64,000 nt of DNA from Cupriavidus pauculus (lineage in GTDB: Bacteria > Pseudomonadota > Gammaproteobacteria > Burkholderiales > Burkholderiaceae). The position numbers and the translations under genes are program-made. Positions 34,395-42,658 of the stretch are shown here, one piece after another; position 1 is the first letter of the stretch, and each line of letters starts with the position of its first letter. The notes beneath the pieces were generated by a model, which ran no database searches, was not told the origin of the DNA, and was given only the letters and a program-made list of their open reading frames with translations. Where the stretch lies: the NCBI RefSeq assembly GCF_008801835.1, contig NZ_VZOW01000025.1:19976-83975 (forward strand). The letters run 5' to 3'.

Positions 34395-35372
34395 ATGCCC
34401 CGCCTCGCCGCCACGTCCGACCAGATCCGCGCCACCGTGCTGGCCATGCTGACCGAAGCCGGCGACGCGGCACCGCCCACCGCGGCGCGCTTTCGGCGCG
34501 TGGTATCGGTGCGCAAGCTGCGCGACCGCCTGGGCGGCGGCGACCCGGCGACCCTGTCGCGCACGCTCAATGCCATCGAGGCCGAGGTCGTGCGCGCGGG
34601 CCTGGCCGACCTGGCCCTGCCCGAGCTTCCCGCCGAGGTCGCCGAGGCGATGCGCGCGCTGTGGCAGGCCGCCGTCGCGGTCCAGCTTGACGACGTAGTG
34701 CGCCTGCGACGCGAGGCGCAACAGACTGCGGAGGCCGCGCAGTCCGCCCGGGCCGAGGCCGAGCTGCGGGTCGAACTGCTGCGCCAGGAACTCAGTGAGG
34801 TGCGCGCCCAACTCGCCGCGCGCGACACGGCCCTCGCCGAAGCCAGCGCGGCCTTGGCGGCCGCCAGCGCGCGGGCCGACGCGCAGACCGCCCGCCGTGG
34901 TGAACTCGAAACGGCACTGGCGACCGTGCAGGCGCGTGTCGCGGCGGACGAGCGCACCCACGCCGAGGCGATCGCCACCATCCAGACGCGCTACGAAGCG
35001 CTGTCCAAGCAGCTGCTGCAGGAAACCGCCCATCAGCGCGACGCCGTGCGCGCCGAGCGCGCGCAACTGGCCTCGCAACTCAAATTTGCCGAGCGGCGCA
35101 TCGCGGCGCTCGAGGAGGAACGCGGACGACTGGACGCGGAGCTGGCCAGCGAACGTGCCGCGCGCCAGACCGCCGTCGGCGAAGCGAGCGCGCTCAAGGC
35201 CGTCACCGCCAGCCAGCGCGCCCAGCTCGACGACCTGCTGCGCACCACCCTGGCCGCGGCACCGCCCGCCGCCAAGGCCGCACGCGGGAGCCGATCGACC
35301 GCCAAGCCGGCCGGTAAGCCCGGCCACAAGCCCGACCATAAGCCCGGTAGCAAGCGCCGCGATCTGTCATGA
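34395..35372 (+). CDS. KfrA-domain coiled-coil DNA-binding protein (TnpT-like)
   Basis: 325 residues. The N-terminal 75 residues form a KfrA_N-type helix-turn-helix (ATSDQIRATVLAMLTEAGDA; VSVRKLRDRLGGGDPATLSR). Residues 90-290 are almost pure Ala/Arg/Glu heptads, a long coiled coil. The end is basic and Pro/Lys-rich. It overlaps the downstream recombinase gene by ATGA. KfrA proteins are plasmid DNA-binding architectural factors; in Tn4651-like transposons a coiled-coil TnpT helps the TnpS tyrosine recombinase resolve cointegrates. The pairing here suggests that second role, by inference. Confidence 0.8.
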   Translation: MPRLAATSDQIRATVLAMLTEAGDAAPPTAARFRRVVSVRKLRDRLGGGDPATLSRTLNAIEAEVVRAGLADLALPELPAEVAEAMRALWQAAVAVQLDDVVRLRREAQQTAEAAQSARAEAELRVELLRQELSEVRAQLAARDTALAEASAALAAASARADAQTARRGELETALATVQARVAADERTHAEAIATIQTRYEALSKQLLQETAHQRDAVRAERAQLASQLKFAERRIAALEEERGRLDAELASERAARQTAVGEASALKAVTASQRAQLDDLLRTTLAAAPPAAKAARGSRSTAKPAGKPGHKPDHKPGSKRRDLS

Positions 35373-36859
35373 ATCCGGCCGACTGGATCGATACGGGCGC
35401 GGTGCCGCCGCGCGCATTACCGGCCACGGTCGAGGCAGCGCTCGCCTACCTCGCCGAGACTCTCGGGCATCCGGTGTACGCGCACTGGACCCTGACGCGC
35501 ATCAAGCGCCGGTATGGATCGCTCGCGGACGCCAAGGCCGCGCAGCCGACGGTGCTTAATCTGCTGCTGGCCCACGACGGGGCGGTCGAGTATTGGGAGC
35601 GCGGACGCCTGCGCGCCGCGCCAGCGGACCAGGCGCCCAGCCCGGAGACGGTCCTCACCCGGCTGCTGCACACGCACCGCCGCCGCTTCCGCTCCGGCGC
35701 CGCCTTGCCGGGGAGCAAGACTGCGGTGCTGGCCGCCACAGAGGCAACGGAGGGGGTGGCTGCGCCATGGCTGGCCGCATCCGGTCTTGCCGACCCCGCG
35801 TGGCTCGCGCGCGCCGGCCGCTTTGCCCAGCCTCAGACCGCCGCTAACACGCTGGGCGCCATCGATGATGCGCAGGCGCTGGCGCTTTTTCTGCGCGACC
35901 GGACGGGCCGATCGCTCCATACACGACGCGCCTACGGCGCCGAGCTGCGTCGCCTGATTCGCTGGTGTCACCTGCATGGCTTGGGGCCGTTATCGGCCCT
36001 GACGCGCCAGCAACTGCTCGCCTACCGGCACACGTTGCAGCACGGTGAGGCCGGCACAGAGAACGCCTCGCCACCGCTATCCGAAGCGACCTGCACACGC
36101 GCACTCGCCGTGGTAGCCAGCCTCTACGGCTACTGGTACGCCACCGGTTACCTGTATGCCAACCCGGCCGCCGGCCTGTCCAACGGCAGCCGCGCGCGCA
36201 GTGGCTTTGTGCCGACGCGGCTGATCCCGCCCGCGCTGCTGGACGCGTGCGATGCCTGGCTCAATGGATTGAGCACCGACGATTCGTTGCCGGCGCTGCG
36301 CCGGCGTGCCATCTGGGTGCTGTATCGCTATGCCGGCGTGCGCCTGGCGGAACTGGCCTGGTCGGATAAGACGGGACTGCCCCGACTGGAGGCCGAGGCG
36401 CCCGGGCGGTGGACCCTCTATGTCTGCGGCAAGGGACACAAGGTGCGCGCCATCCCATTGCCGACCCAATGCATGGCCATATTGCGGACTTACCGGCTCG
36501 CACGGGGCTTGCCCGCCGAGCCGCCCGCGCACGAGACGTTGCCCGTGATCCACGGCCACAAGGGCGAAGCGCTGCAGCAGGCAGGTCTCTATCAGGAGGT
36601 CAAGGCGATCTTTGCGGCCGTGGCCGATAGCCTGCAGGCGCGCGAGCCGGCGCAGGCGTTGCTGCTGCGCAAGGCATCGCCGCACTGGCTGCGCCATGCT
36701 TATGCGCGCACGCTGGTGGTCGACCACCAGGTACCGTTGCCAGCGGCCCAGGCGCTCCTTGGCCACGCCTCCGTACAGACCACAGCAGCCTATGCCAGGA
36801 CGGACCTGACGCAGTTGCGGGCATTTGTGGATGCGACATTTGGTGCCGATACGCCGTAG
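35369..36859 (+). CDS. Tyrosine recombinase/integrase (TnpS-like)
   Basis: 496 residues, ATG 35369 coupled to the KfrA-like gene. An N-terminal extension of about 170 residues with an integrase-associated domain (TLTRIKRRYGSLADAKAAQP) precedes the core-binding domain and the catalytic domain. All catalytic residues are visible: Arg in YAGVRLAEL (about 324), HWLRHAYART (about His439/Arg442), LLGHASVQTTAAYAR (about His466 and Tyr475). It should cut and rejoin DNA at a specific site, probably the AT-rich palindrome region before the operon. The pair sits exactly where cusB copy 1 is cut. Whether it acts as transposon resolvase or as an independent integrase is open. Confidence 0.9.
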   Translation: MNPADWIDTGAVPPRALPATVEAALAYLAETLGHPVYAHWTLTRIKRRYGSLADAKAAQPTVLNLLLAHDGAVEYWERGRLRAAPADQAPSPETVLTRLLHTHRRRFRSGAALPGSKTAVLAATEATEGVAAPWLAASGLADPAWLARAGRFAQPQTAANTLGAIDDAQALALFLRDRTGRSLHTRRAYGAELRRLIRWCHLHGLGPLSALTRQQLLAYRHTLQHGEAGTENASPPLSEATCTRALAVVASLYGYWYATGYLYANPAAGLSNGSRARSGFVPTRLIPPALLDACDAWLNGLSTDDSLPALRRRAIWVLYRYAGVRLAELAWSDKTGLPRLEAEAPGRWTLYVCGKGHKVRAIPLPTQCMAILRTYRLARGLPAEPPAHETLPVIHGHKGEALQQAGLYQEVKAIFAAVADSLQAREPAQALLLRKASPHWLRHAYARTLVVDHQVPLPAAQALLGHASVQTTAAYARTDLTQLRAFVDATFGADTP

Positions 36860-36947
36860 GCGCAAGCAGCAGGCAATAGCCGTACTGCTTTGGCCGAGGA
36901 CGGGCTGCACTTTCTACTTACTTAGCCGGTTAAAAAGCCAGTCAACC

Positions 36948-37595
36948 ATGACACGGAAGAAATACGGGATCCAGATCTTTGATGAAACGGGAGCACCCGT
37001 CCTGGAAGTGGGGCCGCACCTGATTCGAGAGTCACCAAAGTTTGCCGAAAAAATCGGGACGATCGCGGCATCGTGGGCGCATGCCGAAGTGAACCTGAAC
37101 TGCTACTTCGCGATCTTGCTCGATACGACGCCCGAGGAAGCAGCCAAGCACCTGACAAAGCACAAGAGCGCGGCCCGCGCCACCACAGGTGCGAGAAAGG
37201 TCGCCGAGGTGTCGCTGAGCGGCACGGAACTCGCCGCGACCATCGCGATTCTGGACAACCTGGACGAAGTACGCGTGCGGCGCAACCGGATTCAACACGA
37301 TGTGTGGGCCAAGAAAGGGAGCGACGACCAGCGGATTTTTGCGATTCACGCGGATCAATACCTTTCATTCACCACTGCCGTAGTGGCTATCCAAGAGTCG
37401 GCAGCCACGCAAAGCGAACAGAATGCGCGCGTGATCGCGCTCGCCAACGAATTTGCGGCCGACGTGTCTAACGGCTACTCCGTTCAGGAACTCGACAAGC
37501 TTGATCACGATGTTGATCTTCTGAGCCAGTCTCTTGTAACGGCCATGTTTTCGCGCATCGCCCGACGTTTGGCAAAGGTGACCGAGTCATACTAA
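36948..37595 (+). CDS. Hypothetical protein with HEPN-like motif
   Basis: 215 residues from ATG 36948. It is all-helical: KIGTIAASWAHAEVNLNCYF, then a helix ending EVRVRRNRIQHDVWAKKG. The RNRIQH stretch is R-x4-H, and its position after a long helical bundle fits HEPN-like domains; an NTP- or RNA-related toxin role is conceivable. The C-terminal helices (VQELDKLDHDVDLLSQSLVT) may support dimerisation. No antitoxin-like partner is adjacent: the next gene is a GDCCVxC protein. The motif is seen; the function is inference. Confidence 0.5.
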   Translation: MTRKKYGIQIFDETGAPVLEVGPHLIRESPKFAEKIGTIAASWAHAEVNLNCYFAILLDTTPEEAAKHLTKHKSAARATTGARKVAEVSLSGTELAATIAILDNLDEVRVRRNRIQHDVWAKKGSDDQRIFAIHADQYLSFTTAVVAIQESAATQSEQNARVIALANEFAADVSNGYSVQELDKLDHDVDLLSQSLVTAMFSRIARRLAKVTESY

Positions 37596-37649
37596 CGACA
37601 TCAGTGCGACGAACAACGCAGAAGAGTGTTTAGGAAAAGTCCAACAGCC

Positions 37650-37865
37650 ATGAGCGAAACGCAGCTTGAATCGGTCCTAACTTGCCCCCACTGTGGGTTC
37701 ACAAAGACGGAAGTCATGCCAACGAACTCCTGTCAGTTCTTCTACGAGTGCGAGAACTGCGCCACGATATTGCGGCCGAGGCCGGGTGACTGCTGCGTTT
37801 TCTGTTCCTACGGTACTGTGAAGTGCCCGCCGATCCAACAGCAGAAAGGTTGCTGCCGCCAGTGA
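37650..37865 (+). CDS. GDCCVxC-domain small Cys-rich protein
   Basis: 71 residues from ATG 37650. It carries LTCPHCGFTK, a second pair ECENC and the family signature GDCCVFCSYGTVKCPP, with a terminal CC. These proteins, some of which are selenoproteins in other bacteria, are often found in mer and ars clusters and may bind Hg, As or other soft metals. It is soluble and cytoplasmic. It stands tail to tail with arsP. Confidence 0.8.
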   Translation: MSETQLESVLTCPHCGFTKTEVMPTNSCQFFYECENCATILRPRPGDCCVFCSYGTVKCPPIQQQKGCCRQ

Positions 37866-37900
37866 GCGCAGCTCGCAAGCCAGACACGACCATTGCCGAC

Positions 37901-39100
37901 TTACGCTGGCTTTGCGACGGGCTGGCCGACTTGTCGAATGGTCATCAGCATTAGGATGGCTCCGATGCCTAGTGCGGATGAGAGCCAAAGTGCCTTCGCA
38001 CCGAAAGCGTCCAGACAAATTCCGAACAACCACGGCGCCAAAGCCTGCGCGATTCGCGCCGGAACCATTAGTACACCCTGGCGATGCCCATACCCGTTGG
38101 GTCCGAAGATGACCAAAGGCAGCGTTCCCTTCGCGATGGTTAGGATGCCATTGCCAGCGCCGTGAAGCACCCCGAACAATGCCGCCGCGGGAGCACCGAT
38201 CAGGCCGAATGCCAGCGCGCCGATCGGATGGAGTGCGGCGGCGATGCGCGCAGACAACAGCGGATGCACCTTTCGCAAGAGTCCGAACTCCAGGATCCGG
38301 GCGCCCACCTGAGCCGGACCAATCAAGGCGCCGACCATCACGGCCGTTGCCAACGTTGCGCCGCCCGCCTGCAGTAGACGAGGCAAGTGCGCAGCCATGG
38401 CGGTGCTAATGAACCAGGTTGCAGCGAACACGAAGGCCAACGCGTAGGAAGCTAGCCGTTGGGAAGAACTCTCGGCAATGGAGGACGACTCGACCTTCGC
38501 TGGCGCACCTTTGGACTTGAGCACCTCTCCGGATACGGAGGTTCTCGGCATGCTTGCATTCAAGAGCAAGCCGACCGTCAGATGTAGCGCCGCCCACGCA
38601 AAGCAAGCGCCTCGCCATCCGATATGGGCTTCCATGTACGTCGAAAGCGGCCAGCCGACAGTGCTCGCGAAGCCGGCAATCAGCGTGATGCCGGTGATGG
38701 CACCCCGTGAGCGGTTGCCGTAGAGCGCCACCAGTGTCGCAAAGGCGGCCTCATAGAGTCCGGCACCCATCCCTACACCGAGGATTAGCCAGGCGACGAA
38801 CAGCCCGATAACACCCTGTGCGGATCCCAGACCTGCGAGTCCGAGCGCAAATATCAGGCTGGTGGCCACCAATACAGAGCGGCCACCGGTTCGATCGATC
38901 ATCCTGCCCGCGGAGGGGCCGATGATCGCCGATACGATCAGCGCCGCACTGAACGCCGCAAATACCGTCGGCGCCGACACGCCGAGATCCCTCGCCATCG
39001 GCGTCGCCAGCATGGCCGGCAGGTAATACGTCGACCCCCAAGCCAGCGTCTGGGCAACGCCCAGCCTGGCGATCACGCTACTGCTCGGCTCCATGGCCAT
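37901..39100 (-). CDS. arsP: MFS permease of the ars operon (ArsP in Cupriavidus naming)
   Basis: 399 residues, twelve predicted helices. Start VIARLGVAQTLAWGSTYYLP, loop motif GRMIDRTGGRSV and a second-half motif near PAQVGARILEFGLL are typical MFS features. It ends the ars operon directly after arsH (12 bases apart), the same position as the permease called ArsP in C. metallidurans. That name also belongs to an unrelated permease for trivalent organoarsenicals, so it must be used with care. Substrate unknown; it is the only intact permease left in this ars operon. Confidence 0.75.
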   Translation of the reverse strand: MAMEPSSSVIARLGVAQTLAWGSTYYLPAMLATPMARDLGVSAPTVFAAFSAALIVSAIIGPSAGRMIDRTGGRSVLVATSLIFALGLAGLGSAQGVIGLFVAWLILGVGMGAGLYEAAFATLVALYGNRSRGAITGITLIAGFASTVGWPLSTYMEAHIGWRGACFAWAALHLTVGLLLNASMPRTSVSGEVLKSKGAPAKVESSSIAESSSQRLASYALAFVFAATWFISTAMAAHLPRLLQAGGATLATAVMVGALIGPAQVGARILEFGLLRKVHPLLSARIAAALHPIGALAFGLIGAPAAALFGVLHGAGNGILTIAKGTLPLVIFGPNGYGHRQGVLMVPARIAQALAPWLFGICLDAFGAKALWLSSALGIGAILMLMTIRQVGQPVAKPA

Positions 39101-39112
39101 CCCGTTCGTTTG

Positions 39113-39874
39113 TTACTCGACTTCGCCGGTATCGGTATCGCTGACCTGGGCGTCCTGCTCATGACTCATGGCGGCGGCCGCGAGTGTGGTGGCCGTGGCA
39201 GGTGCCGCTTCCTTGCGCTCGCTGTAGCGGTCTGTCAGGTAGTCGCTGCGATCGCGAACCAGCAGCGTGAACTTGTAGAGTTCCTCCATGACGTCCACGA
39301 CCCGGTCATAGTAGGACGATGGCTTCATGCGGCCATTGGCGTCGAATTCCTGGTACGCCTTGGCGACCGACGACTGATTGGGGATGGTCACCATGCGCAT
39401 CCAGCGGCCCAGCACACGCAGTGCGTTGACGGCATTGAACGACTGCGAACCGCCGCTGACCTGCATCACGGCCAGCGTGCGTCCCTGCGTCGGGCGGACG
39501 CCGCCCATCTCGAGCGGGAGCCAGTCGATCTGATTCTTGAACACGGCCGTCAGCGTGCCATGACGCTCCGGGCTGCACCACACTTGGCCTTCCGACCATT
39601 CCGACAGCTTGCGCAGCTCGACAACTTTGGGGTGGTCGGCGGGAACGCTGTCGGCCAGCGGCATGCCGTGCGGGTCAAACACCCGGGTCTCCGCGCCGAA
39701 ATGCTGGAGGATCCGCTCCGCCTCATGCACAAGGAGGCGGCTGTACGACGTCTCGCGCAACGAACCGTAGAGCAGCAGGATGCGCGGCGGGTGCGTACTG
39801 ACGTGTGCCGGCTCCAGTTTGTCCAGGTCGGGCGTTTCCAGCACCGCCGGCACGATATTGGGCAAATCCATCAT
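39113..39874 (-). CDS. arsH: ArsH, NADPH-dependent FMN reductase / organoarsenical oxidase
   Basis: 253 residues. Flavodoxin-like fold with the ArsH hallmarks ILLLYGSLRETSYSRLLVHE, EGQVWCSPERHGTLTAVFKN, DWLPLEMGG and GRTLAVMQVSGGSQSFNAVN. ArsH oxidises trivalent methyl- and aromatic arsenicals to the less toxic pentavalent forms. The start overlaps the arsC1 stop (ATGA). The last 25 residues are low-complexity. Confidence 0.95.
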   Translation of the reverse strand: MMDLPNIVPAVLETPDLDKLEPAHVSTHPPRILLLYGSLRETSYSRLLVHEAERILQHFGAETRVFDPHGMPLADSVPADHPKVVELRKLSEWSEGQVWCSPERHGTLTAVFKNQIDWLPLEMGGVRPTQGRTLAVMQVSGGSQSFNAVNALRVLGRWMRMVTIPNQSSVAKAYQEFDANGRMKPSSYYDRVVDVMEELYKFTLLVRDRSDYLTDRYSERKEAAPATATTLAAAAMSHEQDAQVSDTDTGEVE

Positions 39875-40293
39875 TGGACCCTCCGCCCCTGCGCGTCGAT
39901 GACGACTTCACCATCCTCCTTGGTGAAGGCGTCTTGCTGTGGCGCGGGCAGAATATCGAGCACCAGTTCCGAGGGGCGGCACAGGCGAATACCGAGTTCG
40001 GTCACGACAAACGGCCGGTTGATCAGGATCGGATGGGCCAGCATCGCATCCAGCAACTGATCATCAGTCAGCGAAGGATCGGACAGGCCGAGTTCCGCGT
40101 AAGGGGTACCTTTCTCGCGGATGGCCTGGCGAACTGTCAGGCCCGCGTCACGGATCATCTGCTGCAGCGTCTGCCGGTCAGGCGGCGAGCTCAGGTACTC
40201 AATAACCGTTGGTTCAATGCCCGCATTGCGAATCATGGCCAGCGTATTGCGTGACGTGCCGCACTCGGGGTTGTGGTAGATCGTTACCGACAT
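39871..40293 (-). CDS. arsC1: ArsC, glutaredoxin-coupled arsenate reductase
   Basis: 140 residues of the E. coli R773-type family: IYHNPECGTSRNTLAMIRNA with the catalytic Cys, then NRPFVVTELGIRLCRPSE with the conserved Arg. It reduces As(V) to As(III) with glutathione and glutaredoxin. Its gene follows the acr3 remnant by nine bases and overlaps arsH by four. Confidence 0.95.
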   Translation of the reverse strand: MSVTIYHNPECGTSRNTLAMIRNAGIEPTVIEYLSSPPDRQTLQQMIRDAGLTVRQAIREKGTPYAELGLSDPSLTDDQLLDAMLAHPILINRPFVVTELGIRLCRPSELVLDILPAPQQDAFTKEDGEVVIDAQGRRVQ

Positions 40294-40302
40294 TCGGATT
40301 CC

Positions 40303-40553
40303 TTAGTTGCTCTTGGTCTCGTACCAGGACTGCGAACGGTTGACGATATTGACGACCAGCAGCATGACCGGCACCTCGATGAGCACCCCAACGACCGTGG
40401 CAAGTGCCGCACCCGACTGGAAGCCAAAGAGACTGATGGCGGTAGCCACAGCGAGCTCGAAGAAGTTGCTGGCGCCAATCAGGCTGGACGGACCGGCTAC
40501 GCAGTGTGCGACGCCCAGCTTGCGGTTCAGTAGGTAGGCGAGCCCGGAGTTGC
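40303..40553 (-). pseudogene. acr3 (arsenite efflux pump) remnant, last 80 codons
   Basis: The minus strand reads GLAYLLNRKLGVAHCVAGPS, SLIGASNFFELAVATAISLF and ends IVNRSQSWYETKSN with TAA at 40303-40305, clearly the C-terminal end of Acr3. Upstream of about 40553 the match stops. An intact Acr3 has about 350 residues with ten helices and the essential Cys in its first half, so the pump is lost. The deletion lies between arsC at 40593 and this remnant; transcription through the operon may continue. Confidence 0.9.
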
Positions 40554-40592
40554 GACTTGGCTGGACGCCGCTACATTCTGACTACCCATCGC

Positions 40593-41087
40593 TCAGCTCC
40601 CGGCCAGACGTTGCAGCGTCTCTTGAAGTTCAGTGTTGCTCATGTCTTCGATCGGCAGCAGCAGTAACTGCAGCATCCGATAGCCGATCGCCTGGCGCGT
40701 GAGTTCGAAGGCCTGACGCTTCTTCGCGTCCCCACCTTCGGTGTTCGAGGGATCCGGATAACCCCAGTGCACTTTCACGGGGCTGCCCGGCCAATACGGG
40801 CATTCCTCTTCGGCCGCGCTGTCGCACACCGTGATTACGACCCGCATCTCCGGAGCGTTTTCGCCGACAAACTCATCCCAGCTCTTGCTGCGAAAGCCGC
40901 TGACGTCGACACCTGCGTCGCCAAGCACTTCGATGGCGAACGGGTTGATACGACCGCTCGGCGAGCTTCCCGCGCTGTAGGCGCGGACATCACGGCCGAG
41001 TTGCTTGGCCAGATGGTTCAACATTCCTTCGCTCAGCACACTGCGGGCCGAGTTGTGGGTGCACAAGATCAAAACGTTGGTAGTCAT
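40593..41087 (-). CDS. arsC: ArsC, thioredoxin/phosphatase-type arsenate reductase (second)
   Basis: 164 residues of the low-molecular-weight tyrosine-phosphatase family. The P-loop LILCTHNSARSVLSEG carries CX5R; FRSKSWDEF and VVITVCDSAAEEECPYWPG follow, with the second and third Cys. It reduces arsenate with thioredoxin or glutaredoxin/mycothiol-type donors. It is a near paralogue of the gene 41 bases upstream, so the operon holds two of this class plus one glutaredoxin-type enzyme. Confidence 0.9.
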   Translation of the reverse strand: MTTNVLILCTHNSARSVLSEGMLNHLAKQLGRDVRAYSAGSSPSGRINPFAIEVLGDAGVDVSGFRSKSWDEFVGENAPEMRVVITVCDSAAEEECPYWPGSPVKVHWGYPDPSNTEGGDAKKRQAFELTRQAIGYRMLQLLLLPIEDMSNTELQETLQRLAGS

Positions 41088-41128
41088 GGGGCGCTACGTA
41101 AGAGTATTGGAGTGCGGGCCGGGCTGCG

Positions 41129-41623
41129 TTACTGCTGTCCGATATCCCGGACGGCCTTCTGGAGCGCGACGGCGTCCAGTTTTGGCAGTGGCAATGCCAG
41201 GAACAGTTCGATGCGACGCTTGAGCGAAATGACAGCATCATTGATGGCTTGTTGCTTCTGCGCATCGGTCCCTTCGCATGCGGCGGGATCGGGGACACCC
41301 CAGTGCGCGGTCATCGGCTGGCCCGGCCAGATGGGGCAGACTTCACCCGCCGCCTTGTCACATACCGTGAAGACAAAATCGAGCTCCGGCGCACCGTCTT
41401 GCGAGAACTCGTCCCAGCTCTTGCTGCGCAAGCCGTTGGTCTCCATGTCATAGCGAGCCAGTTGCGCCAGAGCGAGCGGATTCACGGTCCCGGTCGGATG
41501 GCTGCCTGCCGAGTAGGCACGGAAGCGGCCTTTGCCGAGATGATTCATCAGGCCTTCTGACAGAATCGAGCGCGCCGAATTGCCGGTGCAGATGAACAGC
41601 ACGTTGTAGATCTTTTCAGTCAT
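41129..41623 (-). CDS. arsC2: ArsC, phosphatase-type arsenate reductase (first)
   Basis: 164 residues. FICTGNSARSILSEG is the P-loop, followed by LRSKSWDEFSQDG, VFTVCDKAAGEVCPIWPGQP and GVPDPAACEG, the standard set for this ArsC class. It starts nine bases after the arsI stop. The duplicated downstream copy differs in many positions, so the duplication is old. Confidence 0.93.
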   Translation of the reverse strand: MTEKIYNVLFICTGNSARSILSEGLMNHLGKGRFRAYSAGSHPTGTVNPLALAQLARYDMETNGLRSKSWDEFSQDGAPELDFVFTVCDKAAGEVCPIWPGQPMTAHWGVPDPAACEGTDAQKQQAINDAVISLKRRIELFLALPLPKLDAVALQKAVRDIGQQ

Positions 41624-41632
41624 AGAGCACCG

Positions 41633-42112
41633 TTAGCAGCACGACGGTTCCGTGTTGACCGCGATGCCAAGTGGCTTGCCCTTCGGCGCGCGCGGAGCGC
41701 AACAGGCCGATTCCTGAGCGGCGTCGAGCTTTCGAGACTCGCCATAGACGGGCACGTCCCCCAGCGTGTGGAAGTGCTCCCAGGCGATGCCTTGCGGATC
41801 GGTGACCCAGTACTTGTCGCTTCGTGAGTAGCAACATGTGGTCTCACCTTCGTCAAGGAGTGCCATGTCGGCGGCTTCTGCCTGCTGTTTCAATGCGGCC
41901 AGTTCGGCTGCATCGTCCGTCTGGAAGCCGAGGTGATCGACCCCTACCTCAGCGCCGCGCGCCGAGATGGCGAAGTTCACGCGCGGATCCTCGAGCATCC
42001 ACTTGGCGTAGTCATCCTTTACAACCGTAGGTTCGGCTGCGAAGAGGGCTGAGTAGTAACGAATGCTCGCCGATAGATCGGCGACGCTGACGTGAACGTG
42101 GAAGCGTTTCAT
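41633..42112 (-). CDS. arsI: ArsI/CadI-family metalloenzyme (glyoxalase fold)
   Basis: 159 residues from ATG 42112, which overlaps the arsR stop (ATGA). MKRFHVHVSVADLSASIRYY, VDHLGFQTDD, ETTCCYSRSDKYWVTDPQGI and AWEHFHT give the vicinal-oxygen-chelate fold with the metal ligands (His5, a second His, Glu) and the Cys pair that binds trivalent arsenicals. Known ArsI enzymes are Fe(II)-dependent C-As lyases that break methyl- and phenyl-arsenicals. The extra C-terminal cysteines (ESACCAPRA; terminal SCC) may bind As or Cd. Confidence 0.9.
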   Translation of the reverse strand: MKRFHVHVSVADLSASIRYYSALFAAEPTVVKDDYAKWMLEDPRVNFAISARGAEVGVDHLGFQTDDAAELAALKQQAEAADMALLDEGETTCCYSRSDKYWVTDPQGIAWEHFHTLGDVPVYGESRKLDAAQESACCAPRAPKGKPLGIAVNTEPSCC

Positions 42113-42444
42113 GATTGAGGCTCCGAGGCGACGGAACAGGTGGACACTGGCGAGCACGGATTGCCACCACAGCAGTTCTCCGTGAGGTAACCCAGCAACG
42201 CATTCATGGTTTCGAATCGCGCCATGTAAATGATCGAGCGGCCTTCGTGACGGCTGGACAACAGCCCGGCACGGTGCAATTCCTTTAGGTGGAAAGACAA
42301 TGACGAGGCCGGCATCTCCATCAGTTCGGCGATTCGACCGGCAGGCAGGCCTGCGGGGCCAGCCTGCACAGCGAGCCGGAAAACGGACAGGCGTATCGAA
42401 TGAGCGAGCGCGGCAAGCGCTTCAAGGGCGTGATCGGTTTCCAT
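42109..42444 (-). CDS. arsR: ArsR-family arsenic repressor
   Basis: 111 residues with a winged helix (IAELMEMPASSLSFHLKELH, AGLLSSRHEGRSIIYMARF). The classical ELCVCDL site in the recognition helix is absent; instead the Cys lie at the C-terminus (YLTENCCGGNPCSP, then STCSV), as in other ArsR variants. It is the first gene of the ars operon, and its start codon lies inside the operator. It should repress the operon until As(III) or organoarsenical binds. Confidence 0.92.
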   Translation of the reverse strand: METDHALEALAALAHSIRLSVFRLAVQAGPAGLPAGRIAELMEMPASSLSFHLKELHRAGLLSSRHEGRSIIYMARFETMNALLGYLTENCCGGNPCSPVSTCSVASEPQS

Positions 42445-42468
42445 GATTCGAATATAGTCGAATCATGG
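42441..42468 (-). promoter_or_regulatory. ArsR operator, perfect inverted repeat covering the arsR start codon
   Basis: CCATGATTCGA (42441-42451) and TCGAATCATGG (42458-42468) are a perfect 11-bp inverted repeat around ATATAG. The core ATTCGA...TCGAAT matches operators of ArsR repressors. The ATG of arsR on the minus strand is part of the left arm, so the transcript must start close to or at the start codon. Confidence 0.85.
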
Positions 42469-42658
42469 AAACCTGAGAAGTGAAACTTTTGTGACGCCGT
42501 AGAAACCGGACGCCTTGAGTACTGCCAGGCCGTGCCGAGCCAGCGTCGCACCACCAAGCCTCGGAAGTATGCCTTTGGGGCTCTGCCTCGTTTCGAGGGA
42601 TGCGAATCGCACGACCTATGCATGCCGCCGGAATGCGGCGACATGCAATTGGGCGTGC

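Noticed and set aside
34308..35339. Minus-strand Gly/Arg-rich frame opposite the KfrA-like gene
   Set aside because: Mirror of the Ala/Glu/Arg heptads; no start signal; KfrA frame is clearly real.
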